Source of the DNA: an uncultured Erysipelotrichaceae bacterium
Lineage (GTDB): Bacteria > Bacillota_I > Bacilli_A > Erysipelotrichales > Erysipelotrichaceae
Direction: 5' to 3'
Length of the DNA stretch: 64,000 nt
NCBI GenBank assembly: GCA_949744505.1
Contig: CATJXY010000043.1
Span: forward strand, 1-64,000
This document shows positions 29,818-39,052 of this stretch, in pieces. The notes beneath the pieces are model-generated. The model saw only the letters and a list, made by a program, of their open reading frames with translations, was not told where the DNA came from and ran no database searches. The stretch's first letter is position 1. Each line of letters starts with the position of its first letter. A program made the position numbers and the translations under genes.

Positions 29818-31055
29818 AATTTATAGAGAACTGTGAACAAGAAAAATTTGATGAATTTGTAGTAAATCATCAATATAATCATTATATGAAAACATCTTGC
29901 TGGGCAAAACATAAGCAAAGAGAAGGATTTATTCCTCATTTTTATGCAATGGAAGAAAATGGAGAAATTCAAGCTACCGCTTTAGTGTTGGAAAAGAAAA
30001 ACTTTTTTGTCATGTCTTCCTATTTTTATATTCCATGGGGATTTTGTATTGATTATAAAAATACAGAATTAGTCAAACGATTCATCAGTGAAATTAAATC
30101 AATTGCGATCAAGAATAAAGTGATGTTCATTCGAATGGATCCTAATGTTTTAAGAATGGAAAGAGATATTCATGGAAATGAAATAGAAAATGGTGAAAAT
30201 AATGAATATGTAACGAATCTTCTTATTCAAGAGGGATTTGATCATTTTGGTTATAAATATGGATATAGCGGAACTTGGGTAAACCGTTATACATTAGTTA
30301 TTGATACACATCCAACTTTGGAAGAAATAATTAAAAATTTTACTAAAACCAGACAAAATAATTTAAAACGTCATCGTCAAATGAAAATTACAACACGAAT
30401 AGGAACAAAAGATGATATTCAATATCTATGCAAATTTGAAAAACAATTGACTGAAACACAAGGTTTTAAGCCTAAAAAATCAGAATTTTTTGAACAAATC
30501 TTAGATGATTTTCAAGACCATGCTGTACTTTATATAACTGAATGTGAGTTAGATTATATTGTTAAGTCATTAGATGAAGAGATTCATTCAAAGAAATATG
30601 CAAAAGATCCGGATGCCTATAATTCAAAATTAAAAGAGCTGGAAAGGTTCAAAGAGTTAAATCAAAAGTTCGGTAGCCATGTTGTTCTGGCTGCGGGTCT
30701 ATTTATTCGTTTTCAAGAAAAATCATGGGATTTATATACATATAAAAATACGGAGTTTATTTTCTTAAAAGCAATTGATTCTTTGCATGCCTATGCGATT
30801 GAAGATATGAAAAATCATGGTGTTACATTTTATGATATGTGCGGATTTTCGGGTTCGACAGAAAAAAATGATCCCTATTTCGGGTTATATGATTATAAAA
30901 GATCGTTTGGAAGTCAATTTTATGAACAAATCGGTCAGTTTGATATGATATTGAATTCTAAAAAAACAAATTTTTATAAAAAAGGACTCCATAATGTTAA
31001 TCGTGTGAAAAGAAAATTTAATCGTATTGTTTATTTGAAAAAGGACAAAAAATAA
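29814..31055 (+). CDS. FemABX family peptidoglycan-bridge aminoacyltransferase, second copy
   Basis: Same architecture; ATGA overlap with the upstream gene; 'FYDMCGFSGSTEKNDPYFGLYDYKRSFGSQFYEQIGQFDM'. Confidence 0.87.
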   Translation: MKFIENCEQEKFDEFVVNHQYNHYMKTSCWAKHKQREGFIPHFYAMEENGEIQATALVLEKKNFFVMSSYFYIPWGFCIDYKNTELVKRFISEIKSIAIKNKVMFIRMDPNVLRMERDIHGNEIENGENNEYVTNLLIQEGFDHFGYKYGYSGTWVNRYTLVIDTHPTLEEIIKNFTKTRQNNLKRHRQMKITTRIGTKDDIQYLCKFEKQLTETQGFKPKKSEFFEQILDDFQDHAVLYITECELDYIVKSLDEEIHSKKYAKDPDAYNSKLKELERFKELNQKFGSHVVLAAGLFIRFQEKSWDLYTYKNTEFIFLKAIDSLHAYAIEDMKNHGVTFYDMCGFSGSTEKNDPYFGLYDYKRSFGSQFYEQIGQFDMILNSKKTNFYKKGLHNVNRVKRKFNRIVYLKKDKK

Positions 31056-31090
31056 TTTTAGTTCATATTTGTGAGAAGCAGAGTGAATAA

Positions 31091-31125
31091 AAAAATAGCA
31101 ACATTTACATCAATGCTGCTATTTT
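31091..31125. terminator. Terminator between convergent genes
   Basis: aaaaatagca...tgctattttatttt. Confidence 0.75.
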
Positions 31126-31128
31126 ATT

Positions 31129-32157
31129 TTACTTGAAGTAAGCTTTTAGCTTTTCAATATAGGCTGCTTTTTCTTCTTTTGGCATAAATGAAGATTCAAT
31201 TGAATTGATATTACACTGGATTAAATCGTTATAGGTAAATCCGCAATCATTTAATGCATGATCATATTCATCATCAATTGTTACATTTGAGAAAACCATA
31301 TTGTCGGTATTTAATGTAACTTTTACGCCCATATCTAATAATTTTTTTGCAGGATGATCATAATATGAAGGTTCGGTTTTACATTGAATGTTGCTTGTTA
31401 AGCAGATTTCTAATGCTGTATTTGTATCAATGACTTTTTGAGTTACTGCCGGATCAAAATAGCAACGATGACCATGACCGATGCGACTTGCACCGTAATC
31501 AATGACAGTAGATACATTTTGTGGAAGTCCGTTATCCCCTGCATGAATTGTTAAAGGAAGTCCTTTGGCTTTAGCACTTGCAAAAATTTCAGCATATTCT
31601 TTCATTGGAACTGAATCTTCAAATCCAGCCAAATCCATGGCGACAACTCCTTTTCCAACATATTCTTCAAATAAGCGGGCAGTTTCAAAATTCATTTCAC
31701 GATTATTGTTATTTGGAGCAATCATAGCACAAAGAATGATACCGATTTTAATCGAAGGAAAATCTTTTTCTGCTTTAAATTTTGCCTTTAAAACTGCGTC
31801 GATTGTCTCTCTTTGACTTAATCCTTTTAAAATATGCAATTGTGGAGCAAAACGAATTTCTACATAAGCCAATCCACCTTCAGCTAAGTTTTGAATTGTT
31901 GCATAAGTTGTAGCAAATAATGCTTCCTCATCTTGTAATATAGCTGTTGAAAGATCAAATCTGGCCAAAAACTCTCCAACATCACCGCAATCAGCTGTAC
32001 GAATCAAAAATTCTTTGAATTCATCGAGTGTTTTAGCTGGTAGTTCTATATTTCTTTCTTTGGCAAGCTGCCAAGTTACTTCCGGAATCATAGATCCATC
32101 AAGGTGAAAATGAAGATCTGTTTTTGGAAATGGGTATTTTTCACGATTATATTTCAT
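31129..32157 (-). CDS. add: Adenosine deaminase
   Basis: 'PKTDLHFHLDGSM', 'TIHAGDNG', 'RIGHGHRC', 'NTDNMVFSN'. Confidence 0.92.
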   Translation of the reverse strand: MKYNREKYPFPKTDLHFHLDGSMIPEVTWQLAKERNIELPAKTLDEFKEFLIRTADCGDVGEFLARFDLSTAILQDEEALFATTYATIQNLAEGGLAYVEIRFAPQLHILKGLSQRETIDAVLKAKFKAEKDFPSIKIGIILCAMIAPNNNNREMNFETARLFEEYVGKGVVAMDLAGFEDSVPMKEYAEIFASAKAKGLPLTIHAGDNGLPQNVSTVIDYGASRIGHGHRCYFDPAVTQKVIDTNTALEICLTSNIQCKTEPSYYDHPAKKLLDMGVKVTLNTDNMVFSNVTIDDEYDHALNDCGFTYNDLIQCNINSIESSFMPKEEKAAYIEKLKAYFK

Positions 32158-32300
32158 TTTAATTCTCCTTTATATAACTATATTATACTTAAAGTAGGAA
32201 GAAAAGCCAAGATAAGATTTGAGTTGCGGATTGACAAAAGAAAAAAGTACGGGTATTCTAAAAAAAGAAGAAAAGTTAAATATCAGTCGGAGTAAATTTT

Positions 32301-32777
32301 ATGGAAACTAAAGGTGGCTTTTATATTACACAAATCAAGCATTTGCAAGAGAGAATATTTGACAAACTTTTGATTGAATATGGATTGGATATATCAGGAG
32401 GGCAAGGGAGAATCTTATTTGTTTTATGGAAAAAAGATAGACCTATGACTATCAATGAAATAAGTAAGGAAACATCATTAGCGAAAAACACTACATCCAT
32501 TATTTGTGAGGGTATGGTTACAAAGGGGATGATTCGAAAAAGAGAAGATGATCAAGATCGTAGAAGGATATTTGTTGAATTTACTGATAAAATGTATGAA
32601 ATGAAGAATAAGTATGAAGAAGTTTCAAATATTATGGGAAAACTATTTTATAAAGATTTTCCTTTACAAGATCAGGTTATTTTTGAATCCTATTTACAGA
32701 AAATTTTGATTACTCTTCAAGAATTGGATCATTATACAGCTTCTGAATTAGTTGATTTAGAAGAAAAATTACATTAG
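32301..32777 (+). CDS. MarR family transcriptional regulator
   Basis: Winged-helix pattern 'MTINEISKETSLAKNTTSIICEGMVTKGMIRKREDDQDRRRIFVEFT'. Confidence 0.87.
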   Translation: METKGGFYITQIKHLQERIFDKLLIEYGLDISGGQGRILFVLWKKDRPMTINEISKETSLAKNTTSIICEGMVTKGMIRKREDDQDRRRIFVEFTDKMYEMKNKYEEVSNIMGKLFYKDFPLQDQVIFESYLQKILITLQELDHYTASELVDLEEKLH

Positions 32778-32827
32778 TATTCTCGATTAAATAGAGTTTG
32801 AAAGAAAAAAATTATTTGGATAAAGTG

Positions 32828-32864
32828 AAAAAAGTTTTGAACTAGCTGCTTCAAAACTTTTTTA
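32828..32864 (+). terminator. Rho-independent terminator
   Basis: aaaaagttttgaa-ctagctgc-ttcaaaactttttt. Confidence 0.85.
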
Positions 32865-32942
32865 AAGAAATATTTTGCTCGGATTTACAAATATGATTTT
32901 TGAGGTTCATACTAATTTTTATATCTGATGTGATTTTCTTTT

Positions 32943-33737
32943 TTATTTAGATAATTCAATTTCAATAGCCTCTTCTACAGATTTGACAATTCTTGTGGCT
33001 GCATCTTTAACAATTTTATCGGCATGATCGATGCAATAACTTATTTCTGAGACTTCAAACATTGGAATATCATTCTCGGAATCACCAATGGCAATTAGGT
33101 TTTTTTTCTCGATTCCATATTTTTCGCACATTTCCAATATAGAAATGGCCTTTGAAGAATTTTTAGGACCAATATTAATCATATCTTTGTCGCTGGTGGT
33201 CACAGTTACATCATACTTCATTAAATCAATTCTTTTTCTTAATTCATCGCGTTCATTAGATGGTACGAATATTTGAATTCTTTCTATTTTATCTAATGGG
33301 TTTAATTCTTCCAATTCAACAACTTTTATGTAATCCCAAGTTGGTAAATATGTTTTCGCATCCTTGATTGGATAACAGTCCTTACTTGACCATATCCATT
33401 CATCATTAAAACCTGTTGCAACACTTGCGTTAATCTTTTCTTTTTTTATATATTCACACAGATCTATAAAAATTTGCATGGGTATCTGTTTTATTATAAC
33501 CTCACCAGATTCATAAATAACTTCTGCTCCGTTACTGCCAATAAAGTTTGGTTTGAATCCTAATTGTTCAATTATAACCTCATAATGATGACTTCCTCTT
33601 GCTGTAGCAACTGCAAATTTATTACCCTGTTTGATCCATTTTTTTACGGCAACAATATTGTTGTTAAATTGTTTTTCATTATCAATACTTTTTTTAGGAT
33701 AAAGAGTTCCATCCAAATCTGATATTAAAACTTTCAT
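32943..33737 (-). CDS. HAD superfamily (Cof-type) hydrolase
   Basis: 'ISDLDGTLYPKK', 'AIGDSENDIPMFEV'. Confidence 0.87.
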   Translation of the reverse strand: MKVLISDLDGTLYPKKSIDNEKQFNNNIVAVKKWIKQGNKFAVATARGSHHYEVIIEQLGFKPNFIGSNGAEVIYESGEVIIKQIPMQIFIDLCEYIKKEKINASVATGFNDEWIWSSKDCYPIKDAKTYLPTWDYIKVVELEELNPLDKIERIQIFVPSNERDELRKRIDLMKYDVTVTTSDKDMINIGPKNSSKAISILEMCEKYGIEKKNLIAIGDSENDIPMFEVSEISYCIDHADKIVKDAATRIVKSVEEAIEIELSK

Positions 33738-33811
33738 TTTGTGTTCTCCCAAACTAGTTAATTGTGTTTTTTAGAATATTTTGTATAATGGTAATTTTAT
33801 TTAGAAAAATA

Positions 33812-34246
33812 TCATTCATCATCTTTTATAATAAAGTTTTCTTTATGTAATCCTTCATAGATCCTACCATTTTTTGCAGTAAATTTTAAAACACAATAAT
33901 CTGGATCTGTTACACCAAGAGGGTAATACATAATATCTGTAGCTTTCCATATCGATTCTTTCGTTTCGGTATCTGTCATCACTTCCATGGTTCCTTTTAA
34001 TAGAATACCTGTATATACAATTTTTCCTTGATGATAGAAGTAAACACTTGCCTTTGGATTCTTTAAAAATTGAGATACTTTTTGAGAAGAGGTATTTGTC
34101 GAGAAATAGAATTTAGTGTTTCCGTCAATTCTTCGTGGTGCGAACATTGCGGTTTGATTTGGAAAACCGTCTTCATCAACTGAAGCAACAACGGCAACTT
34201 TTTGCTTTTTTATGAAATCTATGATTTCTTTAGTTGTTTTGATCAT
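33812..34246 (-). CDS. Pyridoxamine 5'-phosphate oxidase family protein
   Basis: Flavin-binding split-barrel pattern 'VASVDEDGFPNQTAMFAPRRIDGNTKFYFSTNTSSQK'. Confidence 0.8.
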   Translation of the reverse strand: MIKTTKEIIDFIKKQKVAVVASVDEDGFPNQTAMFAPRRIDGNTKFYFSTNTSSQKVSQFLKNPKASVYFYHQGKIVYTGILLKGTMEVMTDTETKESIWKATDIMYYPLGVTDPDYCVLKFTAKNGRIYEGLHKENFIIKDDE

Positions 34247-34386
34247 AAGTAAAACCTCCAATTTAGTTCTATATAGATATAATAATTTATATAGAAGTTG
34301 CTGTCAAGATACTACTTTAATTTCTAAGAATATTAGTAATAAATTGATTAAATATGAAAAATAATAGAAGTAGGAGGGTTTTAACT

Positions 34387-34494
34387 ATGATTATTGATTT
34401 GTTGATAGTATGTTATATTGGAGGGATATTAAGTGGTGTGATTCTTATGGTATCAATTATGTTTTTATCAAAGAAAAGGTCTGTCATCAGATAA
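34387..34494 (+). CDS. Unlisted 35-aa single-TM small protein
   Basis: MIIDLLIVCYIGGILSGVILMVSIMFLSKKRSVIR; ribosome-binding site 'taggaggg' just upstream. Confidence 0.55.
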   Translation: MIIDLLIVCYIGGILSGVILMVSIMFLSKKRSVIR

Positions 34495-34500
34495 AAATGA

Positions 34501-35232
34501 TTATTTAGATGGATTGATTTTAATTGATGATAAAATTTTCCCAATCGATTCTTGAATGCATAAAGTTGCTTGACTATCATATTCTGTTATCGATTTGTTG
34601 ATGATGACAAGATTTCTTCCTTTAAAATATTGAATCATACCTGCTGCCGGATAAACTGTCAAAGATGTGCCGCAAATAATCATTGTATCGGCCTCTGATA
34701 TAGCTTTAATTGAATTTGTGATATCTTGTTCTTTTAAATTTTCTTCATAAAGAACCACATCTGGTTTGATAATGCCGTTACAACTACATTTTGGTATTGA
34801 TTGTCCGTTAAGTATTTTTTCGATACTGTATGTTTTTTTACATTGAATACAATGGTTGCGCATGATACTTCCATGTAATTCTATTACATTTTTGCTTCCG
34901 GCTTTTTGGTGAAGATTGTCGATATTCTGGGTAATGACTGCTACATTTCTGCCACTGTTTTCAAAATCTGCAATAAATTGATGGGCTTTGTTTGGTTGAG
35001 CATCTAAATAAATCATTTTATCTCGATAGAATTTGAAAAACTCTTGAGGATATTTTTTGAAGAAAGTAGCACTTAATATTATTTCAGGAGGGAATTTGTA
35101 TTTTTGATTATATAATCCGTCCACACTTCTAAAATCAGGAATATGACTTTCGGTAGAAATGCCTGCACCGGTGAAAAAGACAATATTTCTACTTTGATCA
35201 AATATGTTTTGCAGTTCAGAAATTTTATTCAT
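34501..35232 (-). CDS. Sir2 family NAD-dependent protein deacylase
   Basis: 'FFTGAGISTESHIPDFR', 'TQNIDNLHQKAG', four-Cys zinc site, 'IICGTSLTVYPAAGM'. Confidence 0.93.
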   Translation of the reverse strand: MNKISELQNIFDQSRNIVFFTGAGISTESHIPDFRSVDGLYNQKYKFPPEIILSATFFKKYPQEFFKFYRDKMIYLDAQPNKAHQFIADFENSGRNVAVITQNIDNLHQKAGSKNVIELHGSIMRNHCIQCKKTYSIEKILNGQSIPKCSCNGIIKPDVVLYEENLKEQDITNSIKAISEADTMIICGTSLTVYPAAGMIQYFKGRNLVIINKSITEYDSQATLCIQESIGKILSSIKINPSK

Positions 35233-35291
35233 ATTTTGCCTCCGTTTGAAAAGTTCTATAAAGTATTATATACTATGTTGGGTGATAAATC

Positions 35292-36284
35292 ATGAAAATC
35301 GAAAAAGAAATAGTAGATTGGTATCTATCAGTAAAAAGGGATCTTCCTTTTAGAAAAACAAGAGATCCATATTGTATTTGGGTTAGTGAAATTATGGCAC
35401 AACAGACTCGGATTGATACTATGGTTCCTTACTATCTTCGATGGATTGAAAAGTGGCCCACTGTTACTGATTTGGCTGAGGCAAAAATAGAGGAAGTTTT
35501 AAAAATGTGGCAAGGGTTGGGATATTATAATCGTGCCAGAAAACTTCATGAAGGAGCACAAGTAATTGTTTCAAAGTATAATGGAATCATACCATCTGAA
35601 TTTAAGGAACTTCAGAAAATACCTGGTATAGGATTTTATACAGCGGGTGCAATCAGCAGTATTGCCTTCAGTAAAAAATTTCCTGCAGTAGATGGAAATG
35701 TGCTTCGAGTTGTTTCTCGACTTATTGAATTAGATGAGGATATCACAAAAAAGAAAACTATAGAATGGGTATTCGAATGGGTTCAAAATCAGATGAATAT
35801 AACGGATCCATCTGATTTTACTCAGGCTATGATGGAGCTTGGAGCAATGGTTTGTACTCCGCTTTCACCTTCCTGTGAATCTTGTCCTTTAAATAAAAAA
35901 TGTCAAGGATATAGAAACAATACAAGGATGTCATACCCTCATAAAACAAAAACGAAAAAAGCACAAGAAATACAATATGATGTTTATTTGGTGGTTGAAA
36001 ATGGAAAAATTCTTCTCTCTAAAGATTGGAATGATGGTTTAATGATAGATTATTTACGTTTACCAATGGTAGAAAGAAATGTTGAAACGCCATTTAAACA
36101 AATTGAGTTGATAGAAAAAAGAAAACACGTTTTTTCTCATCGTATTTGGGAAATGAATTGTTATAAGGCATCGATTGATGAAATAAAATGTGATTTCTGG
36201 TTTTGGTTGCCGATAGAGCAATTAAAAGAAGTATCCATTGTTACAGCGCATAATAAATGGCTTAAAAAGGAAAAACTGTTATGA
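35292..36284 (+). CDS. mutY: A/G-specific adenine glycosylase
   Basis: 'WVSEIMAQQTRIDTMVPYY', HhH 'LQKIPGIGFYTAGAI', Fe-S Cys pattern C-x6-C-x2-C-x5-C. Confidence 0.93.
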   Translation: MKIEKEIVDWYLSVKRDLPFRKTRDPYCIWVSEIMAQQTRIDTMVPYYLRWIEKWPTVTDLAEAKIEEVLKMWQGLGYYNRARKLHEGAQVIVSKYNGIIPSEFKELQKIPGIGFYTAGAISSIAFSKKFPAVDGNVLRVVSRLIELDEDITKKKTIEWVFEWVQNQMNITDPSDFTQAMMELGAMVCTPLSPSCESCPLNKKCQGYRNNTRMSYPHKTKTKKAQEIQYDVYLVVENGKILLSKDWNDGLMIDYLRLPMVERNVETPFKQIELIEKRKHVFSHRIWEMNCYKASIDEIKCDFWFWLPIEQLKEVSIVTAHNKWLKKEKLL

Positions 36285-36538
36285 TTTATTTGATTTGTAT
36301 ATTCAATTTAATTGGATTTATTTTGTGTTTTATAGATAAACAAAAAGCTATTCATCATCAAAACAGAATTCCGGAAATGATCTTTTATTTCTTAGGATTT
36401 ATTGGAGGCGCGTATGCAATATTACTTGGCATGATTCTATTTCATCATAAAGTGAAAAAACAATCATTTAAGCGAATTATTTATTTTGATTTGATTATTT
36501 CTACCATTTTATTGGCAGAAGTATTTCATTTATATTGA
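36281..36538 (+). CDS. DUF1294-like small membrane protein
   Basis: 'FIDKQKAIHHQNRIPEMIFYFLGFIGGAYAILLGMILFHHKVKK'; overlaps mutY by 4 bp. Confidence 0.75.
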   Translation: MIYLICIFNLIGFILCFIDKQKAIHHQNRIPEMIFYFLGFIGGAYAILLGMILFHHKVKKQSFKRIIYFDLIISTILLAEVFHLY

Positions 36539-37488
36539 TTGAGAATATCTTGAGCGTGTTGTTTGATTTGTTCAATGAGAGAGAAGGGTTCTATAACTTT
36601 TATTTTACCTTTAAATTGTAATAGCCAAGCAATAAATGGATCGGATATACTGACTTTAACATGGATTGTAAAGGTGTTTTCATCGCTATGAGTGATGAGA
36701 ACATCTTTTGAAAATGTATCAAATATAACATTGGTTAAACTTTTATCAACAACAAGAGTAACGGATTCATCCTCGCCGGCAAACATTCCGAAGACTTTAG
36801 ATGTGTACTCATCCAAATCGAATTTTATTTTTTCTTGAGGGTCATTTAAAATTTCTATATCATCCATACGATCGACACGATAGTGAACAAAATCATTATA
36901 TTTAAAGGAATAACCAATACAGTAATACTGTTGATTTTCCCATAAAAGTGCATAAGGTAAAAGGAGATATCGATTGCTATTACGGCGATATTTTTTTTCT
37001 TTTTTAATAGTGTAATCAAAGTATTTGAAAGTTATTTGAGTGTTTTGATTTATGGCTTGTTGGATGCTATCGACAAAGTAAAATATTTTTTCATTTTCAG
37101 TTTTTTTCTTTGATAAAAAAAGATGACGGTTTAATTGAATTGCATCATATTCGTTGGTTAATGAAGTTAATTTCTGGATGAGCTGACCTGTCTTTTTGGG
37201 AGTAATAAAAGAACTGGATAAAACGGCATCTACCAATAATTTTAATTCAGGAAGCTGAAAAAGAAGATCGTTCATATAAGCACCTTCTCGGGTACTTTCG
37301 ATATTAAAACCAGCTTTTTTAAGCACATTAATATCACGATAAATAGATTTTCGTTCACTTTCTAAATTTTGTTCGATAAGATAATCGTTGATTTTTGTTG
37401 CATTAAGGGGATGCAATTCGTTGGAATGCTTACAAAGAATTTCTAATACTTTTAAGCATTTGAGTTTGCCATTTTCACTGTTTGCCAT
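36526..37488 (-). CDS. HTH/WYL-domain transcriptional regulator
   Basis: N-terminal winged helix 'ERKSIYRDINVLKKAGFNIE'; WYL-type region 'LLPYALLWENQQYYCIGYSFKYNDFVHYRVDRMDDIE'. Confidence 0.85.
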   Translation of the reverse strand: MANSENGKLKCLKVLEILCKHSNELHPLNATKINDYLIEQNLESERKSIYRDINVLKKAGFNIESTREGAYMNDLLFQLPELKLLVDAVLSSSFITPKKTGQLIQKLTSLTNEYDAIQLNRHLFLSKKKTENEKIFYFVDSIQQAINQNTQITFKYFDYTIKKEKKYRRNSNRYLLLPYALLWENQQYYCIGYSFKYNDFVHYRVDRMDDIEILNDPQEKIKFDLDEYTSKVFGMFAGEDESVTLVVDKSLTNVIFDTFSKDVLITHSDENTFTIHVKVSISDPFIAWLLQFKGKIKVIEPFSLIEQIKQHAQDILNQYK

Positions 37489-37584
37489 AAATTTTTCCTC
37501 TTTATTCATTGTACCATTAATGGGACAATCAAACAAGTGTGTTGTGGTATACTTTCCTCACGTAGAAATGAGGGATGATTTATT

Positions 37585-38148
37585 ATGACTAACAAACAGA
37601 AAATTTTAACTGTACTGGGATTTCATTTGGCAGGTGTAAATTATTTGATATCAGGATACCAATTCCCTGCATTATTTTGTTTTGTGATTTCATTTTTTAT
37701 CAGTAAAGTGATGAATGAAAGCAGAATCAGAAAGCAACATTTGATTTCTTATATGTATGTATTTATTATTAACTTGGCAATCTTTTGTTGTGGAGTAGGG
37801 ATAATGAATAAAACGCTAAGTTACTTGATTTTACAATTGATCTTTTTTCAAACTTTGATTGAAGGAGAGATTTTGATTGAGCTATGTAAGAAAAAAGAAA
37901 GTAGTGTTATGATGCTTAAATTTTCAAGTGGATTTTATCTTGTGGTGTGTTTGCTGATTCTTATTTGCCCACATGGAATTTTAGATTACTTTTTATATTC
38001 GAATTTAAAAGGAAACGGTGCTATTCAAGTTTTCATTCTTTGTTCTGAAATCTTTGTTCCACTGATTCTAAGTTCGCTAAGTGGTCTTTTATGTAATGAA
38101 ATGATTATAAAAAAAGAACCAAAACATTATTTTGGCTCAATTAAATGA
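37585..38148 (+). CDS. Hypothetical multi-TM membrane protein
   Basis: 187 aa, five or six hydrophobic segments; no family recognised. Confidence 0.6.
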   Translation: MTNKQKILTVLGFHLAGVNYLISGYQFPALFCFVISFFISKVMNESRIRKQHLISYMYVFIINLAIFCCGVGIMNKTLSYLILQLIFFQTLIEGEILIELCKKKESSVMMLKFSSGFYLVVCLLILICPHGILDYFLYSNLKGNGAIQVFILCSEIFVPLILSSLSGLLCNEMIIKKEPKHYFGSIK

Positions 38149-38963
38149 TATTTTATAAAACTGTTATAAATGCCGTTATTCGTTACTGAATCGGTAATAT
38201 CATCAGCAACATCTTTTAATTGCTGAACTGCGTTTCCCATGGCAATTCCAAGTTGACAATGTTGTAAAATTTCATAGTCATTCATACTATCTCCAAATGC
38301 AATCGTATCTTTAAGATCTGCATTTAATTCTTTAAGCATGATATCGACCGCACTGGCTTTACTGATTGTCCTATAGGTTAATTCGCAGTAGAGAAGATCA
38401 CTGTTTTTAACATCAAAAATTGTGATTTTATATCGATCTTTTAATTCTTCTTTCCATCTGAGAATGAGATCACGATTTTTAGAAAATAAAGTAATTTTAC
38501 TGATATTGTTTATTTGATCTTTCATTTGGTCAACAAGAACCATGTTTTGATTTCTTAGAAAGGAAATACATTGTTCATGATTCCAATTAGGATCAAGATA
38601 AAAATGAATGATACATTCCTCCCCAAAGTTGTTCATATAACTACCGTTTAATCCTTCTAAATTAAAACCGATATTTTCTTGATTAAAAAAATTTAAGAAA
38701 AATTCAATTTCTTGTTGTGTGAAAGTGACTGCTTTGATTTTTTTACTTTCAAGTTCTACTAATCCCCCGGCATAATAAATGGCCCCATCAAAGCCTATTT
38801 CATGAAATTCTTTTCCAACTTCGTATTTTCCTCGACCTGTAGATAAAAAAATTTTATGACCGTTTTTTCTTGCGGTTTGAATTGCAGTAATGGCAGATTC
38901 GGGAATACCGTAAATATCATCGTGAAGTGTTCCGTCGATATCCATAAATATGTATTTTCTCAT
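38127..38963 (-). CDS. HAD superfamily (Cof-type) hydrolase
   Basis: 'FMDIDGTLHDD', 'AFGDSMNDYEIL'. Confidence 0.87.
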   Translation of the reverse strand: MRKYIFMDIDGTLHDDIYGIPESAITAIQTARKNGHKIFLSTGRGKYEVGKEFHEIGFDGAIYYAGGLVELESKKIKAVTFTQQEIEFFLNFFNQENIGFNLEGLNGSYMNNFGEECIIHFYLDPNWNHEQCISFLRNQNMVLVDQMKDQINNISKITLFSKNRDLILRWKEELKDRYKITIFDVKNSDLLYCELTYRTISKASAVDIMLKELNADLKDTIAFGDSMNDYEILQHCQLGIAMGNAVQQLKDVADDITDSVTNNGIYNSFIKYHLIEPK

Positions 38964-39052
38964 AATGATAACCTCAAAATTCTATTGGTTTAACAATTAT
39001 CTCATTTTCTTAGTAAAAAGAAAAGCGCTTTTGCGCTTATTCTTCATATTTA

